64,000 bases of DNA from Agrobacterium leguminum (lineage in GTDB: Bacteria > Pseudomonadota > Alphaproteobacteria > Rhizobiales > Rhizobiaceae). Below, piece by piece: positions 46,557 to 54,717 of this stretch; within the stretch, counting starts at the first letter, position 1; each line of letters opens with the position of its first letter. Position numbers and translations under genes: made by a program. Under the pieces are notes generated by a model that made no database searches, was not told the origin of the DNA, and saw nothing but the letters and a program-made list of their open reading frames with translations. The stretch is from positions 62,001-126,000 of the forward strand of contig NZ_JADQWB010000012.1 in NCBI RefSeq assembly GCF_015704895.1, given 5' to 3'.

Positions 46557-48824
46557 CTATGCCGCCAGAACCCTGACAGGAATCGATTTTGCCGCCGGCG
46601 TGCCGCTGATCTTGTCGTAGTACTCAAGCGGAAGGAGCGGGTTCAGTTCGGGATAATATCCGGCAACCGAACCACGCGGCATCGGATAGTCAAGGACCGT
46701 CAGCCCGTCGACCCGACGCTGTAAACCATCATCCGTGATCGTTTCGATGGAGATGCGCGCGCCGGCTTCCAACTTGCGTTCCTTGCGGTCGTCCTCATTC
46801 ATGAAGAGCACCATGCGGTCATTGTAAACGCCGCGGTAGCGGTCGTTGTAGCTGTAGATCGTCGTGTTGAACTGATCGTGCGAGCGCACCGTAGCAAGCC
46901 TCAGCATCGCAGGATCGGCGACAGGCGCGTTGACCTCAAGGCCGGGCAATAACAGGAAGTTCGCCTTGCCATTCGGCGTCAGCCAAACAAGTCGCCTTGG
47001 CGCAACATCGAGATGAAAACCCTTGGGACTTTTGATGCGCTCCGAAAAATCGGAGTAGAGTTCTGGATAGACGGCTGCGATCTTGTCACGGATCAGGTTA
47101 TAGTCGTGGATATAGGTCTCCCAAGGCACCTTACTATCGGGAAGCGTCGCCATCGCCATGCGACAGACGATTTCCACTTCCGGCTTCAGATGCTCGCTGG
47201 CTGGCCTTAGTACGCCACGTGAGGCGCTCACGTTCGACATGGAGTCCTCGATGGTTACGAACTGCTCGCCGGCCGACGTGTGTATCCATTCCGATCTGGC
47301 AACCACGGGGAGGATTAGCGCATCCTTGCCATGCACGAGGTGGCCACGGTTGAGCTTGGTGGTAATACCGACAGTGAGTGCAAGCTTGCTCATTGCTGCA
47401 TAGGATCGCTCCGTGTCCGGGATCGCACGAACGAAGTTACCGCCCATGCCGATAAAGACTTTGGCGGTGCCGTTCTCCATCGCCTCGACGGATTCGACCG
47501 CATGATGCCCGTGCTCGCGGGGTGGCTCGAACCCGAACACATCCCGGACCTTATCGAGATAGCGCTGTGTTGGCTTTTCATCGATCCCCACCGTACGGTC
47601 GCCCTGAACGTTGGAGTGTCCTCTTATCGGCGAGATGCCTGCTCCAGGCTTGCCATAGTTTCCCTTCAGCAAAAGCAGGTTTGAGACCTGCTGCACCAGG
47701 CGTGACCCATCCTGATGTTGAGTGATACCCATGCCGTAGCAGATCATCGTCGCGTTCGAGCGAATGTAGATCTCGGCACAGCGGCGGATCTGGTCTTCCT
47801 CCAGGCCCGACGCCTTGACGAGTTCGGGCCAATCATGGGTCATGACCTCATCGCGAATATCGTCGAGACCAACAGTATGTTTCGCAATGAAATCATGGTC
47901 GAGGATCGTTTCTCCCTTCGCCTCGCGCTCGAACATCACCCGCATGATGCCTTTCAGGAAAGCGAGATCACCGCCGATCTTCATATGGACGAATTCGCTG
48001 GCGATCGGCGTGGAGCCGAATGTCGCCATCTGGATCATGTCCTGGGGTTCAGTGAAGCGTATCAGCGCGCGTTCGGGCATGGGATTGACGGCCACGATCG
48101 GAACGCCGCGTTTGCGGGCTTCAACCAGATTCGTCATCATGCGCGGTGAATTCGTGCCGGTGTTCTGCCCGATCACGAAGATCGCCTCGGCATGCTCGAA
48201 GTCTTCGAGGACCACCGTCCCTTTCCCGACACCGATTGCAGGCGGCAGACCGCGGCTCGTCGGTTCATGGCACATGTTGGAACAGTCCGGGAAATTGTTG
48301 GTGCCGAATTCCCGGATAAAGATGGCGTAGAGGAAGGCCGCTTCGTTCGGCGTCCGGCCAGACGTGTAGAATTCCGCCTGATGGGGGCTTTCCAACGCCC
48401 TCAAATGTTTGCCGATCAGCGCAAAGGCGCTGTCCCAGTCGCAGGGCACGTATTTGTCCGTGGCGGCATCGTAACGCATCGGCTCGGTCAAACGCCCCTG
48501 CATCTCCAGCCAATAGTCGGACTGCTCCATGAGTTCGGAGACGGTGTGCTTGGCGAAGAACTCCCGCGTGACCCTGAATTTGGTTGCTTCATGCGCCAGC
48601 GCCTTTGCGCCGTTTTCGCAAAATTCGAGCGTCTTCTTGCAGTCAGCGTCCGGGAACGCACAGCTTGGACACTTGAAGCCACCAGGCTGGTTCATCGCCA
48701 GCAACGCTCGCGATCCCTTCGTCACAACACTTTGCTCCAGCAAGACCTTGGCGGTTGCAGCAGCAGCGCCCCATCCTCCGGCTGGATGATTGTATGTTTT
48801 GTATTCCGCTCTTTTGTCAGCCAT
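46557..48824 (-). CDS. FdhF/YdeP-family molybdopterin oxidoreductase
   Basis: 755 aa from ATG 48824 (MADKRAEYKTYNHPAGGWG). It belongs to the bis-MGD enzymes related to formate dehydrogenase H, in the YdeP subgroup. There is an N-terminal CPSCAFPDADC cysteine group, GRTPNEAAFLYAIF, NNFPDCSNMCHEPTSRG, and the C-terminal molydopterin-binding domain about 640-755. No selenocysteine codon is apparent. YdeP is linked to acid resistance in E. coli; true substrate is unknown, formate is possible. Moco is supplied by the moaA of the same island. It shares its upstream region with the bestrophin gene. Confidence 0.88.
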   Translation of the reverse strand: MADKRAEYKTYNHPAGGWGAAAATAKVLLEQSVVTKGSRALLAMNQPGGFKCPSCAFPDADCKKTLEFCENGAKALAHEATKFRVTREFFAKHTVSELMEQSDYWLEMQGRLTEPMRYDAATDKYVPCDWDSAFALIGKHLRALESPHQAEFYTSGRTPNEAAFLYAIFIREFGTNNFPDCSNMCHEPTSRGLPPAIGVGKGTVVLEDFEHAEAIFVIGQNTGTNSPRMMTNLVEARKRGVPIVAVNPMPERALIRFTEPQDMIQMATFGSTPIASEFVHMKIGGDLAFLKGIMRVMFEREAKGETILDHDFIAKHTVGLDDIRDEVMTHDWPELVKASGLEEDQIRRCAEIYIRSNATMICYGMGITQHQDGSRLVQQVSNLLLLKGNYGKPGAGISPIRGHSNVQGDRTVGIDEKPTQRYLDKVRDVFGFEPPREHGHHAVESVEAMENGTAKVFIGMGGNFVRAIPDTERSYAAMSKLALTVGITTKLNRGHLVHGKDALILPVVARSEWIHTSAGEQFVTIEDSMSNVSASRGVLRPASEHLKPEVEIVCRMAMATLPDSKVPWETYIHDYNLIRDKIAAVYPELYSDFSERIKSPKGFHLDVAPRRLVWLTPNGKANFLLLPGLEVNAPVADPAMLRLATVRSHDQFNTTIYSYNDRYRGVYNDRMVLFMNEDDRKERKLEAGARISIETITDDGLQRRVDGLTVLDYPMPRGSVAGYYPELNPLLPLEYYDKISGTPAAKSIPVRVLAA

Positions 48825-48886
48825 GGCCCACACTCCACAAGTGCTATTCCCACGACAGTAAAGCACGTTATGTCATTGTTTTCCAT

Positions 48887-48921
48887 GGACAATATGTCCA
48901 TCAAAGGCGGACAGTCTGTCC
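48887..48921. promoter_or_regulatory. Two perfect tandem enhancer palindromes (fdhF / bestrophin)
   Basis: GGACAataTGTCC (48887-48899) and GGACAgtcTGTCC (48909-48921), both exact; centres 22 bp apart. This is the clearest copy of the island element. The first extends to a 17-bp palindrome (ATGGACA...TGTCCAT). Confidence 0.9.
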
Positions 48922-48951
48922 GTTCCCCACATCGCAAACCCTGCTAACTCA

Positions 48952-48965
48952 TTGACAATCATCAA
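48952..48965. promoter_or_regulatory. FNR/FixK-like box upstream of fdhF
   Basis: TTGAC-AATC-ATCAA matches the anaerobox TTGAT-N4-ATCAA at 9 of 10 positions. It could give oxygen-responsive control to fdhF-cydAB, for which no good -24/-12 element was found on the minus strand. It overlaps the region feeding the bestrophin promoter. Confidence 0.4.
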
Positions 48966-48974
48966 TATCCGAAG

Positions 48975-48990
48975 TGGTACGGCACTTGCA
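48975..48990 (+). promoter_or_regulatory. Sigma-54 promoter for the bestrophin gene
   Basis: TGGTACGGCACTTGCA, a full match to TGGYACG-N4-TTGCW. The nearer enhancer palindrome ends 53 bp upstream; the start codon is about 115 bp downstream. Confidence 0.8.
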
Positions 48991-49105
48991 GAGGAGTTCT
49001 GGGTCATGTGGGTGACACGCAGTCATGTCCGACAGCCCACCTGTTTCGCGTGGATTTCATTCCGTGCCGAGCGCTGTTCCAGATTGAAGTTTGCTAGGAC
49101 AAAAC

Positions 49106-50032
49106 ATGATCGTCCGTGAAACACCGAACCTGTTGCGTCTCTTCCTCGAGATTCGAGGATCGGTCATACGGCGGATTTATCCGCGTGTGCTCATCGTGAT
49201 GTTCATGTCAGCCGTCGTGGTCTGGGCTCACACCCATCACCCCAATCTTATTCCGCTGGTGGATGGCGCGCCCTTTTATCTGATCGGCCTCACCCTCTCC
49301 ATCTTTCTCGGGTTTCGCAACAATGCCTGTTATGACCGCTGGTGGGAGGGACGAAAGCTATGGGGTCACCTTTTCGCCTATAGTCGCGACCTCGCGCGTC
49401 AGACCAAATTGCTGCTGCAATACGGCGATCAGGCTGCCAAGGAACGTGACCGTCTGATCAGGTTGAATATCGTTCTGGTCGAGGATCTGGTACGCCACCT
49501 TCGCTATGGCGACAGGCTGGGAGAAAACGTCGAGACTCTGCTGTCCAGGGACGAACGTCTGACGCTTCTCAAATCCTTCAACGCACCCAACTATGTCATT
49601 CAACTGATGGGGGACTGTCTTGCCGGCATGTCGGCAAAGGGTTACATCACCGATATCGAGTTCGGCATTCTTGACCGCACAATTTGTCAAATGAACGAGG
49701 TGATCGCTGGCTGCGAACGCCTGAGGAATACCCCTGTTCCTTATGGCTACACGCTTCTGCTTCACAGGACCGCTTATCTTTTCTGTTTTCTCCTGCCGTT
49801 CGGACTAGCCAACATGCTCGGCCCTATCACACCGTTTGCCGCAGGCGTCATCGCCTACACGTTTTTCGGCCTCGATGCGCTCGGTGACGAGTTGGAGATG
49901 CCCTTTGGGACGAGGCCCAACGCGTTGCCAATCGCGGCAATATCAAAATCGATCGAGATCACGTTACGCGAAGCCCTCGGAGAGGAAAATCTCCCGGAGA
50001 TGCCGGTGCCCGTAAAATCGATCCTTCTTTGA
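49106..50032 (+). CDS. Bestrophin-family (UPF0187) anion channel
   Basis: 308 aa from ATG 49106 (MIVRETPNLLRL) with an AGGAC site. It has four TM regions: about 30-45, 55-75 (TLSIFLGFRNNACYDRWWEGRKLWG, the family hallmark), 215-240 and 245-265 (PLGLANMLG-type). Bacterial bestrophins are pentameric channels, reported to pass anions or Na+. Here it stands alone under a sigma-54 promoter, so a role in ion or pH homeostasis during the same stress is likely. Confidence 0.87.
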   Translation: MIVRETPNLLRLFLEIRGSVIRRIYPRVLIVMFMSAVVVWAHTHHPNLIPLVDGAPFYLIGLTLSIFLGFRNNACYDRWWEGRKLWGHLFAYSRDLARQTKLLLQYGDQAAKERDRLIRLNIVLVEDLVRHLRYGDRLGENVETLLSRDERLTLLKSFNAPNYVIQLMGDCLAGMSAKGYITDIEFGILDRTICQMNEVIAGCERLRNTPVPYGYTLLLHRTAYLFCFLLPFGLANMLGPITPFAAGVIAYTFFGLDALGDELEMPFGTRPNALPIAAISKSIEITLREALGEENLPEMPVPVKSILL

Positions 50033-50056
50033 AGGTTTTCAGGATAGCGGACCGCG

Positions 50057-50081
50057 GAAGTGCGATGCGACTACGCACTTC
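50057..50081 (+). terminator. Hairpin after the bestrophin gene
   Basis: Arms GAAGTGCG / CGCACTTC with a 9-nt loop, 25 bp past the stop. There is no T-run, so it is only a candidate terminator. The rest of 50033-50199 shows nothing. Confidence 0.4.
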
Positions 50082-50199
50082 GAGATCACAACGGGTGAAA
50101 AATCGCTCTGAGCTGTGGCGGAACACGACGTGACGTATCAACCAGGAATGACGCATTTCTCTCTTTACTAAGTGATCTGCGTTCAGAGGTTCCATTTCT

Positions 50200-50838
50200 C
50201 TATCCGGCCAGCCCTTTGAACGAGGCTCTCAGACTCGTCACGATCATTTCCACGGCGATAGCCGCAAGGATCATGCCCATCAATCTCTTGGTCACCGCAG
50301 AAACGCTGGCCGAAAGATAATGGCCGATAAAGGGGGCGCTCCAGAGCGCAACCGCAAGAACGGCGATCATCGCAAATAGTCCGACACCCAGCCCGATTTG
50401 CGTGTCTTGAAGACTTGCCGCATGGCCGAACACAATCAGTGTCGATATCGTACCCGGGCCGACCAGCAGAGGAATGGTCAACGGGTAGACTGCAACGCTG
50501 TCGCCGGCGATTTTTGATGTCTCGCCTGCATCAGGCTGATGCTGGGCGCTTGACGACCCATGCAGCATGGCAAGAGCGATCAGCAGGACAATCAGTCCAC
50601 CGGCCAGGCGGAAATCATCAATCGTCAAGCCAAAGATCGTCAAGATCGCTTGCCCTGCAAAGACAGAGACAAGCGAAGCCACAACGACGCCCAGAATTGC
50701 GACCGAAGCGATCCGCCGCCTTTCGGCGTCGGATCGTCCTTCGGTAAGGGACAGAAAGATAGGAATGTTTGCAATCGGATTCATGATCGCGAACAATGCG
50801 GCGAATACCTTGATTGCGAACTGTATTTCAGGATGCAT
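50200..50838 (-). CDS. MarC/NAAT-family integral membrane protein
   Basis: 212 aa with six membrane helices. Family blocks: FAALFAIMNPIANIPIFLSLTEG near the N-terminus, AGQAILTIFGLTIDDFRLAGGLIVLLIALAM and VYPLTIPLLVGPGTISTLIV. Function is unproven in bacteria (once thought linked to antibiotic resistance; archaeal members transport neutral amino acids). It is 31 bp downstream of the orphan small-subunit ORF and 162 bp from the quinone reductase gene. Confidence 0.85.
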   Translation of the reverse strand: MHPEIQFAIKVFAALFAIMNPIANIPIFLSLTEGRSDAERRRIASVAILGVVVASLVSVFAGQAILTIFGLTIDDFRLAGGLIVLLIALAMLHGSSSAQHQPDAGETSKIAGDSVAVYPLTIPLLVGPGTISTLIVFGHAASLQDTQIGLGVGLFAMIAVLAVALWSAPFIGHYLSASVSAVTKRLMGMILAAIAVEMIVTSLRASFKGLAG

Positions 50839-50869
50839 ATGATGACCTTTGCGCGTTACCGTTGGGAGA

Positions 50870-50983
50870 TTACCTGAACAGGGACGCGGTGCTCAGCAGA
50901 GTGTTCCACACTCCCCAAAGGATCGGAATGCCGACTGCGCACCATGCCAGTGCAACCTTGAGTTCGAGGCCCCCGAAAAACAG
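50870..50983 (-). CDS. Orphan MFS small-subunit-like peptide (37 aa, non-ATG start or relic)
   Basis: The frame contains ALAWCAVGIPILWGVWNTLL, followed by STASLFR and stop. This W-x-x-VGIP-x-WGV-x-NTL pattern is what I know from the small single-TM proteins found beside oxalate/formate-type MFS antiporters. No ATG is in frame; CTG at 50983 follows GGTGGGG. No such MFS transporter gene is adjacent. It may be the leftover of a deleted formate transporter gene pair at the end of the formate dehydrogenase operon. Confidence 0.4.
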   Translation of the reverse strand: MFFGGLELKVALAWCAVGIPILWGVWNTLLSTASLFR

Positions 50984-51000
50984 ATTACCCCACCCACCCC

Positions 51001-51978
51001 CTATGGCTTCAGCAACACCTTGCCGGTTTTGCCTGGCGTCAGGGAGGTTGTGACCGCATCTGCAATCTGATCCAGAGAGAACACGCCCTCGACCGGCAAT
51101 TTCAGTTTGCCGGCTGCAACGAGTTGCAACAGCTCACCGATTAGTCGAGATTTATCTTTCGGCGACATGCTGGCACTGACTTTAGCGCCCCAGAAGCCTT
51201 TGACGACCGCCTGTTTGAAGATCAGGTCGCCGGACGATATCTGCATCGGTTCGCCCGTGGCCGAGCCGAAAGAAACCAGCAACCCATCTTCACCAAGCAG
51301 CGATAAAAGCTTGCCGCTTATCTCTCCACCAATCGAGTCCACGGCAGCGTTGAACGGCACGCCACCGGTGATTGCCCGGGCACGCTCTTCCCAGTCGTCG
51401 TGTTCGGTTGATACGACGTTGGAAATACCAAGTTCGTTGAGTTGTTCTATGGCGTCGTCGCGACGCACCAGATTGACCACTTCGATATCGCGCGTTGCGG
51501 CCAGCATTGCCACTGTCTTGCCAACCGCACCGTTGGCGGCGTTCTGGATTATCCGGTCGCCTCCCTTCACATTCAGAAACTCAAGCAGAGCAATGGCGCT
51601 GAACGGCATAGCGATCAGTTGCGCCGCGGCGACGTCGGGGATCGCGTCAGGCACGGGGATGACTGCTTTTGCCGACGCAAGAAAATACTGCGCCCATGTG
51701 CCATGGACCGATGCAACAGCGACACGTTCACCAATCGACACACCATGGACGTCTTCACCTAGAGCGTCGACTATGCCGACAGCTTCCGATCCCCCGATGG
51801 CAGGCAGGGTCGGCTTGTAGCCATAACTGCCGCGAACCGTCCAGAGGTCGTGATTGTGAATTGGCGAGAGGATCGTTCTGAGACGGACCTGACCGAGACC
51901 GGGTTGAGGAATCGGACTATCCGTCAATGCCAGGACCTTGGCCGGATCACCAAATGTCGAATGACTCACACTACGCAT
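51001..51978 (-). CDS. Zinc-independent MDR-family quinone/enoyl reductase
   Basis: 325 aa from ATG 51978 (MRSVSHSTFGDPAK). It is a medium-chain dehydrogenase of the quinone oxidoreductase/ETR type with NADPH-binding loop IIQNAANGAVGKTVAML and no zinc-site cysteines. It probably reduces quinones or enoyl compounds. It overlaps the upstream FMN-reductase gene by 8 nt and is last in the formate dehydrogenase operon. Confidence 0.82.
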   Translation of the reverse strand: MRSVSHSTFGDPAKVLALTDSPIPQPGLGQVRLRTILSPIHNHDLWTVRGSYGYKPTLPAIGGSEAVGIVDALGEDVHGVSIGERVAVASVHGTWAQYFLASAKAVIPVPDAIPDVAAAQLIAMPFSAIALLEFLNVKGGDRIIQNAANGAVGKTVAMLAATRDIEVVNLVRRDDAIEQLNELGISNVVSTEHDDWEERARAITGGVPFNAAVDSIGGEISGKLLSLLGEDGLLVSFGSATGEPMQISSGDLIFKQAVVKGFWGAKVSASMSPKDKSRLIGELLQLVAAGKLKLPVEGVFSLDQIADAVTTSLTPGKTGKVLLKP

Positions 51979-52537
51979 TCCGGGCGATCCAGTCATCAAA
52001 TGCCTCCATGAAGGTTGTCAGAAACTTTCGAGTGTCATCGTTGACGAGATTTCCCTGATCATCGAGAAGGGAAGTCACGTTACTGAGGTAAACCTCGGGA
52101 TGAGACAGTGTGGGAACCCCAAGACCCGCAAGGATCTGACGTAGATGATGGCTGGCTCCGAAGCCACCGATCGCGCCGGGAGAAATGCTGATGATAGCAG
52201 CGGGCTTGCCAAGCCACACACTCTGCCCCCGGGGTCTCGATCCTACATCGAGTGCATTCTTGAGAAGCGCAGGCACCGAGCGACTATGCTCAGGAGTAAC
52301 GAACAGGACGGCGTCAAAACTCTTCATCCTGTCACGAAATATGGCCCAGGGAATTGGCGTCTTGCCATCGTCGTCAAGGTCCTGATTATAAATCGGCAAA
52401 TCCCCGAGACCGACAACTTCGAACTCAAGTCCTATGGGTGCGAGGGTGACCACCGCGTTTGCAATTTTCCGACTGAGCGACGCTCTTCGTTCGCTTCCGA
52501 CAAGAACTGCGACCGTTTTAGCCTCCTGGAGACTCAT
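51971..52537 (-). CDS. NAD(P)H-dependent FMN reductase (ChrR/SsuE-type flavodoxin fold)
   Basis: 188 aa from ATG 52537 with a GGAAGGG site. Flavodoxin-like fold with FMN loop VGSERRASLSRKIAN and the signature LFVTPEHSRSVPALLKNALDVGSRP. Relatives are two-electron quinone, chromate or azo reductases that avoid semiquinone formation. It fits a detoxification role with the MDR quinone reductase that overlaps it. Confidence 0.85.
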   Translation of the reverse strand: MSLQEAKTVAVLVGSERRASLSRKIANAVVTLAPIGLEFEVVGLGDLPIYNQDLDDDGKTPIPWAIFRDRMKSFDAVLFVTPEHSRSVPALLKNALDVGSRPRGQSVWLGKPAAIISISPGAIGGFGASHHLRQILAGLGVPTLSHPEVYLSNVTSLLDDQGNLVNDDTRKFLTTFMEAFDDWIARNA

Positions 52538-52589
52538 GAATTTTTCCCTTCCAGTTGCTTGTCTCGCAAAATACCTACCGTGAGCGGCA

Positions 52590-53870
52590 CTATTTGAACT
52601 CTCTCGCGCGCTGCTCATCCACATTGGTCATGAGGCGCGAACTTCGTTGTCCGGTGAGATAAATCCAGAGCCAGCTCATCGCGACAGCGAGTCGGTTTCG
52701 AAGCCCGATCAGAAAATAGATGTGTGCAATCCCCCATAGCCACCAGGCCACGTACCCCTTGAGCTTCACGCGCCCGAAATCGACTATTGCGGCACGCTTT
52801 CCGATAGTCGCCAGACTGCCGGCATCCTTGTAGGCAAAGAGGTCATCTGATTGTTGGCCACGAATTCGTGCGCGGATAATCGCCGCAACATAGCTTCCTT
52901 CCTGCTTTGCTGCCGGCGCAACTCCTGGCACCGGTCGACCGTTCGTTTCCACATAGGCGGTGTCACCGATCACGAATATGTTCTCATCGCCTGGGACCGT
53001 CAGATCGCGTTTCACGAGTACCCGACCGGCACGATCGACCGGGGCTTTGAGCCATTCCCCGGCCGGAGACGCCGCAACGCCTGCAGCCCACAGGATTGTT
53101 TGCGCAGGCAGCAGTTCGCCGCCGATCTCGACACCTCGCTCGTCACATCTGGACACCGGCTGCCCGAGCAGGACTTCCACGCCGAGGCGGTTCAGGGCGC
53201 GCAGCGCATACTCCGACAGGGTTTTCATGAAACCCGGGAGTATCCGGGGGCCGGCCTCGATGAGCACCACCTTTGCCGTGCGTGTATCGAAATTTCGAAA
53301 ATCCAGGCGCAGCGTGTCATGCGCCAGTTCTGCGATCGTTCCGGCCAGTTCTACGCCTGTCGGCCCACCTCCGATGACGACGAATGTGAGGAGCTTTTGG
53401 CGCAGCGCCTCGTCGCTTGTCCATTCGGCCTCCTCGAAGGCAGCCAGAATCCGGCGGCGTATAGTGGTCGCATCATCGAGCGTCTTTAAAGCCGGCGCAT
53501 GTGGCTCCCATTCGTCATGGCCGAAATAGGAATGGCGGGCGCCGGTGGCCAGTACCAGGTAGTCGAACGGAAGCGGTTCTTCATCCTCGACCAGTACCTG
53601 GCGCTTTTCGAGGTCGACGCCGACAACGTTTCCGAGAAGCGTCGTGACGTTTTTAAACCGGCTGAGCAGCGAGCGAATAGGCCAGGCGATCTCGGAAGGG
53701 GCAACGGAGGCTGCAGCGGCCTGATAGAGCAACGGCTGGAACAGGTGGTAGTTGCGCCGGTCGATCACGGTGATGCGGACCGCCGTATCCGCGAGATTGC
53801 GGGCTGTTTCCAGCCCGCCAAAACCGGCACCGACGATGACGATATGAGACAAGCCACGGTCCATGATCAT
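52590..53870 (-). CDS. ndh: Type II NADH dehydrogenase (NDH-2)
   Basis: 426 aa. FAD site IVIVGAGFGGLETARNL, NADH site FVVIGGGPTGVELAGTIAEL, and the NDH-2 C-terminal membrane anchor (GYVAWWLWGIAHIYFLIGLRNR). It passes electrons from NADH to quinone without proton pumping. With the NAD-formate dehydrogenase in the same operon it makes a formate to NADH to quinone route, which the CioAB oxidase can finish. 20 nt after encapsulin. Confidence 0.9.
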   Translation of the reverse strand: MIMDRGLSHIVIVGAGFGGLETARNLADTAVRITVIDRRNYHLFQPLLYQAAAASVAPSEIAWPIRSLLSRFKNVTTLLGNVVGVDLEKRQVLVEDEEPLPFDYLVLATGARHSYFGHDEWEPHAPALKTLDDATTIRRRILAAFEEAEWTSDEALRQKLLTFVVIGGGPTGVELAGTIAELAHDTLRLDFRNFDTRTAKVVLIEAGPRILPGFMKTLSEYALRALNRLGVEVLLGQPVSRCDERGVEIGGELLPAQTILWAAGVAASPAGEWLKAPVDRAGRVLVKRDLTVPGDENIFVIGDTAYVETNGRPVPGVAPAAKQEGSYVAAIIRARIRGQQSDDLFAYKDAGSLATIGKRAAIVDFGRVKLKGYVAWWLWGIAHIYFLIGLRNRLAVAMSWLWIYLTGQRSSRLMTNVDEQRAREFK

Positions 53871-53890
53871 ACCCGCCTTTCCCGCTTAGA

Positions 53891-54715
53891 TCAGGGAGCT
53901 TTGTCTACTGAGCCTTCAGGAGACAGCAAGGCGATTGCCGCTTCTGCGGTCAGCATGCGGAACGTGAAGCTTTCCTGGAAGTAAAGTTCCACTGTAGTTG
54001 CCGTATGGCTGAGATAGCCAATGGAGATGTCCTGGCCGAGATCAAACTCGAAATCGCCGCCTCGTGTCGTCAAGACATAGCCGCCCTTGATCGCTGGTGC
54101 CCAGATGATCCCGCCATCGACCACCTTCTCGATATGGTGAAACACCGGATAGCCTTCATCGCTGCCACCACTCGCGGCGGTATATGTCTCCTCACCCAAC
54201 ACCAGAGCATAGGGTCCCTGAACGCCGGCGAGACGCAACTGGCTGACGGCCTTGGCCACGACGTCAGGATAGTTCTTGAGGCTTGGTGGAAGGGGCAGCG
54301 CCTGATTACTGCTGCCTTCGCGGATCCCCTGAATGCCAGCAGCGGCAAAACCTTCGAACACGGCCCGGTCTTCGCTGAACGCCAGCGTACGGGCAGCGTC
54401 TTTAACTGGTGACCAGTCGGAATCCTCCGATCCCCGTTCGACGTCATCAATCGCAGACCGTGCAAGCTCGAACGGAAGGCGGAGCTCGACAACCGGTTTG
54501 ACCTCCCGCAGCGAAGCTTGAACGCCCTCGCCCGGACTTTCCAGCTTTTTGAGATGACCTGTGCCAGCGGCAGCGAATTCGGCTCCCTTCGGCCCATCGA
54601 CATCCACCACGCGGCGTGCTGCCAGATGACGCTTCAGTGTCCTCTTCGCCTCTTCCTCGATTTGCTCCCAGGCTTTTTCTGAAATCGGAGCGAGTTCTCT
54701 GTGAAGGTTGTTCAT
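53891..54715 (-). CDS. Encapsulin shell protein (family 1, linocin-M18 type)
   Basis: 274 aa HK97-fold shell protein. The N-terminal helix MNNLHRELAPISEKAWEQIEEEA and RRVVDVDGPKG are typical; the E-loop region follows VEGxxASLREVKPVVELR-type sequence, and the C-terminus has SIGYLSHTATTVELYFQESFTFR. It assembles into about 24-nm nanocompartments. The DyP peroxidase 2 nt upstream carries a C-terminal loading peptide, so that is its cargo. In the FDH-headed operon under the sigma-54 promoter at 57071-57086. Confidence 0.94.
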   Translation of the reverse strand: MNNLHRELAPISEKAWEQIEEEAKRTLKRHLAARRVVDVDGPKGAEFAAAGTGHLKKLESPGEGVQASLREVKPVVELRLPFELARSAIDDVERGSEDSDWSPVKDAARTLAFSEDRAVFEGFAAAGIQGIREGSSNQALPLPPSLKNYPDVVAKAVSQLRLAGVQGPYALVLGEETYTAASGGSDEGYPVFHHIEKVVDGGIIWAPAIKGGYVLTTRGGDFEFDLGQDISIGYLSHTATTVELYFQESFTFRMLTAEAAIALLSPEGSVDKAP

Positions 54716-54717
54716 GG

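Noticed and set aside
48824-48887. Sigma-54 promoter for fdhF on the minus strand
   Set aside because: The best candidate (GGGAATAGCACTTGTG) lacks the -12 GC and sits only about 30 bp from the palindromes; not counted.
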